Shown here piece by piece: positions 21,977 through 23,097 of a stretch of DNA of 23,097 nt. The translations under genes and the position numbers were made by a program. Within the stretch, counting starts at the first letter, position 1. Each line of letters opens with the position of its first letter. The notes under the pieces are model-generated. The model saw only the letters and a program-made list of their open reading frames with translations, made no database searches and had not been told where the DNA came from. Source of the DNA: an uncultured Lachnospiraceae bacterium (GTDB lineage: Bacteria; Bacillota_A; Clostridia; Lachnospirales; Lachnospiraceae); assembly GCA_910587905.1 (NCBI GenBank), contig CAJUOF010000191.1, positions 1 through 23,097 of the forward strand. Direction: 5' to 3'.

Positions 21977-22474
21977 TTACGTCTCTTCCCAGATGATCTC
22001 CCGGGATTTGAAGAAGCGCTTCACCATGTCGTCCCAGGCCCGCTCCAGGGTTTTGTCCATGACGAAGGAGGTGAAGGAAACTCCGGTGGTACAGGTGAGG
22101 GCGCCCTGGTCGTAGCGGACGTTTAAGAAGAGGCCGCCCACCTGCTCGGCGGAGAAGGAGAGCCCTCCGTCCGCAAGCAGTTTTTCCGTGTTGGCCCTGG
22201 AGAGGACGAAGACGATCTTAAACTGCTCCGGCAGCCGGCTGCCCTTAATGATCTGAAAGCAGAGGGGTTTTAAGAGGGACCAGCGGGCCAGGTCGTGCTG
22301 TTCCATGGATTCCCATTCGGCGTCCGTGAAATAGTCCTTGTGGAGGTTTCCGTCGATGGAGACGGAGGTGCCGGTGGTGAAGGACGCCCGGGCCACGAGG
22401 AACGAATCGAAGGTATTCTGTAAAAAGAGCTTGGATGTGAAATCCTTCCGCTCGGGAATGCTTAATGCGATCAT
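21977..22474 (-). CDS. Conserved clostridial protein of unknown function (DUF5721-like)
   Basis: A 165-residue soluble protein. The ATG at 22474 is chosen over the longer frame (to 22498) because AAGGAGG (22480-22486, complement) lies 5 bases upstream and the protein then begins MIALSIPERKDFTSKLFLQN. The N-terminal pattern, with FDSFLVARASFTTGTSVSI followed by DGNLHKDYF, resembles from memory the uncharacterised clostridial family DUF5721. The rest alternates strands and helices (FKIVFVLS, VGGLFLNVRYD, LTCTTGVSFTSFVMD), suggesting a compact alpha/beta domain with no membrane segment. It lies upstream of htpG on the same strand, but CIRCE and a promoter separate them, so coregulation is not implied. 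No function can be given. Confidence 0.75.
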   Translation of the reverse strand: MIALSIPERKDFTSKLFLQNTFDSFLVARASFTTGTSVSIDGNLHKDYFTDAEWESMEQHDLARWSLLKPLCFQIIKGSRLPEQFKIVFVLSRANTEKLLADGGLSFSAEQVGGLFLNVRYDQGALTCTTGVSFTSFVMDKTLERAWDDMVKRFFKSREIIWEET

Positions 22475-22505
22475 GGGAACCTCCTTGGTTGCGTTCATAG
22501 GTTAT

Positions 22506-22511
22506 AGTATA
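22506..22511 (-). promoter_or_regulatory. Candidate -10 box of the DUF5721-like gene
   Basis: The complement reads TATACT, 5/6 of the SigA -10, about 32 bp upstream of the ATG at 22474. The -35 region is only T-rich (TTTTCT), so the call is weak. Confidence 0.3.
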
Positions 22512-22575
22512 GAAGAAAAAGAATAAAAAGAAAAGGAAATCTTTTCTTAAAGTTTTCCTATTTTTGTCTGGTCGG

Positions 22576-22604
22576 TTGACAACGGCCCCGGCCAATCTTA
22601 TAAT
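22576..22604 (+). promoter_or_regulatory. Perfect-consensus SigA promoter
   Basis: TTGACA (22576-22581) and TATAAT (22599-22604) are both exact consensus and separated by 17 bp. It drives the exported protein gene at 22694; the start would be near 22611, giving a leader of about 83 nt. Confidence 0.85.
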
Positions 22605-22615
22605 AAACGGGACAA

Positions 22616-22683
22616 CCGCCGCATGGCGGGATATAAAATGTGGAAATGGTACATACGGGGAATCGAGACCGGATTGGCGGTCT
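22616..22683 (+). promoter_or_regulatory. Leader with two small hairpins
   Basis: CCGCC-GCAT-GGCGG (22616-22629) is a five-base stem at the very 5' end of the transcript, and AGACC (22666-22670) pairs with GGTCT (22679-22683) just ahead of the GAGGAGA ribosome binding site. The first may protect the mRNA end and the second could limit ribosome access. It does not match a riboswitch class that I recognise. Confidence 0.35.
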
Positions 22684-22693
22684 GAGGAGATAT

Positions 22694-23097
22694 ATGATGA
22701 AAAAACGGATTAGGAACTATCTTTCCATTCTTATAATAAGTGCGATGACATTGGCTGGTTTTGGCAGTGCGGTATTTGCTACAGGAGGGACCGGGGATGC
22801 CACCCTTGCCTCCCTGGAGGTATCGCCCGGCACTTTGTCGCCGGAGTTTTCCTCCGACTGTTACGAGTACAGCGTGGAGGTGGGGGAGGACTGTGATAAG
22901 CTCCTGGTGAATGCACAGACCACCGATGGCGGCGCAAAGGCTGTGATTGCGGGAAATTCCGGCTTGAAGGCGGGAGTCAATTCCGTGATTATCAAGGTGA
23001 CGGCCGCGGACGGAGTGACGTCTGCCAGATACACGATCCAGGTGACTCGGGGCACGGCGGAGGAGGGAGAGAGCTCTGGGGCTCAGGGAAGTCAGAC
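22694..23097 (+). CDS. Exported protein with cadherin-like/Ig-like beta-sandwich domain (3' end outside window)
   Basis: A reading frame open to the window edge (134 codons). MMKKRIRNYLSILIISAMTL continues to AGFGSAVFATGG, a signal peptide with basic start, hydrophobic core and a probable cleavage after VFA. No lipobox cysteine is seen. From ATLASLEVSPGTLSPEFSSD to VIIKVTAADGVTSARYTIQV the pattern fits the bacterial cadherin-like beta-sandwich domain (about 85 residues: LSPGTLSPxF start, Y-x-V middle, G-x-N-x-I and Y-x-I-x-V end). A low-complexity E/G/S linker starts at the edge, suggesting more domains beyond it. GAGGAGA (22684-22690) precedes two adjacent ATGs (22694, 22697); either is possible. 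A surface or cell-wall role is likely, but its exact function lies outside the window. Confidence 0.8.
   Translation, partial: MMKKRIRNYLSILIISAMTLAGFGSAVFATGGTGDATLASLEVSPGTLSPEFSSDCYEYSVEVGEDCDKLLVNAQTTDGGAKAVIAGNSGLKAGVNSVIIKVTAADGVTSARYTIQVTRGTAEEGESSGAQGSQ

Noticed and set aside
22611..22690. Possible c-di-GMP or other riboswitch ahead of the exported protein gene
   Set aside because: The small hairpins are real, but none of the conserved bases of the classes I know are present.

Overview
The window looks like chromosome from a gut-type Lachnospiraceae (Clostridia). Reasons: moderate GC content, Gram-positive AGGAGG ribosome binding sites, SigA-type promoters, an HrcA/CIRCE heat-shock operator, a lipoprotein with the T/E/A-rich linker common in that family, and several small-to-large protein families that I remember only from clostridial genomes. 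Family names such as DUF5716, DUF5717 and DUF5721 are from memory and were not searched. There is no rRNA, tRNA, CRISPR array or intact insertion sequence.

Layout. (1) 1-2262, plus strand: the end of an MFS transporter, a ThiF-fold tRNA t6A dehydratase (tcdA) and a LicD-type transferase whose start lies inside tcdA. (2) 2255-2776, minus strand: an HD-domain hydrolase that overlaps licD tail to tail. (3) 2931-9092, plus strand: a tight four-gene operon. It encodes a giant beta-domain plus helical-repeat protein (1177 aa), a divergent Hsp70/actin-fold protein that keeps a substrate-binding-like beta domain, a TPR-like protein, and shikimate kinase (aroK, ATGA overlap). A 17-bp palindrome lies between this operon and the divergent HD gene. 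(4) 9130-11127, minus strand: a TIM-barrel sugar isomerase and a LacI-type repressor. (5) 11449-19336, plus strand: a seven-gene sugar catabolic operon of two Gfo/Idh/MocA oxidoreductases, a second TIM-barrel isomerase, a complete RbsABC-type sugar ABC importer and an AEC-family carrier. The 321-bp divergent region holds promoters for both directions and repeated AATGTAA half-sites, two of them completed as 18-bp operators. (6) 19337-21943, minus strand: a small HTH-containing ORF, a strong inverted repeat, and htpG with a perfect CIRCE and a structured leader. (7) 21977-22474, minus strand: a small conserved clostridial protein (DUF5721-like). (8) 22694-end, plus strand: the start of an exported protein with a cadherin-like/Ig-like beta-sandwich, behind a perfect-consensus promoter.

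How the parts work together. The LacI regulon is coherent: import by the ABC system, NAD-dependent oxidation or reduction of the sugar by the Gfo/Idh enzymes, and rearrangement or elimination by the TIM-barrel enzymes. No kinase or glycosidase is present, which fits a keto-sugar/keto-glycoside or inositol-like route better than a classical phosphorylating route; the substrate cannot be read from sequence. The best candidate for an undescribed system is the 2931-8580 block: a lid-less, Hsp70-like protein with degenerate nucleotide loops, encoded between two solenoid/TPR-type partners.
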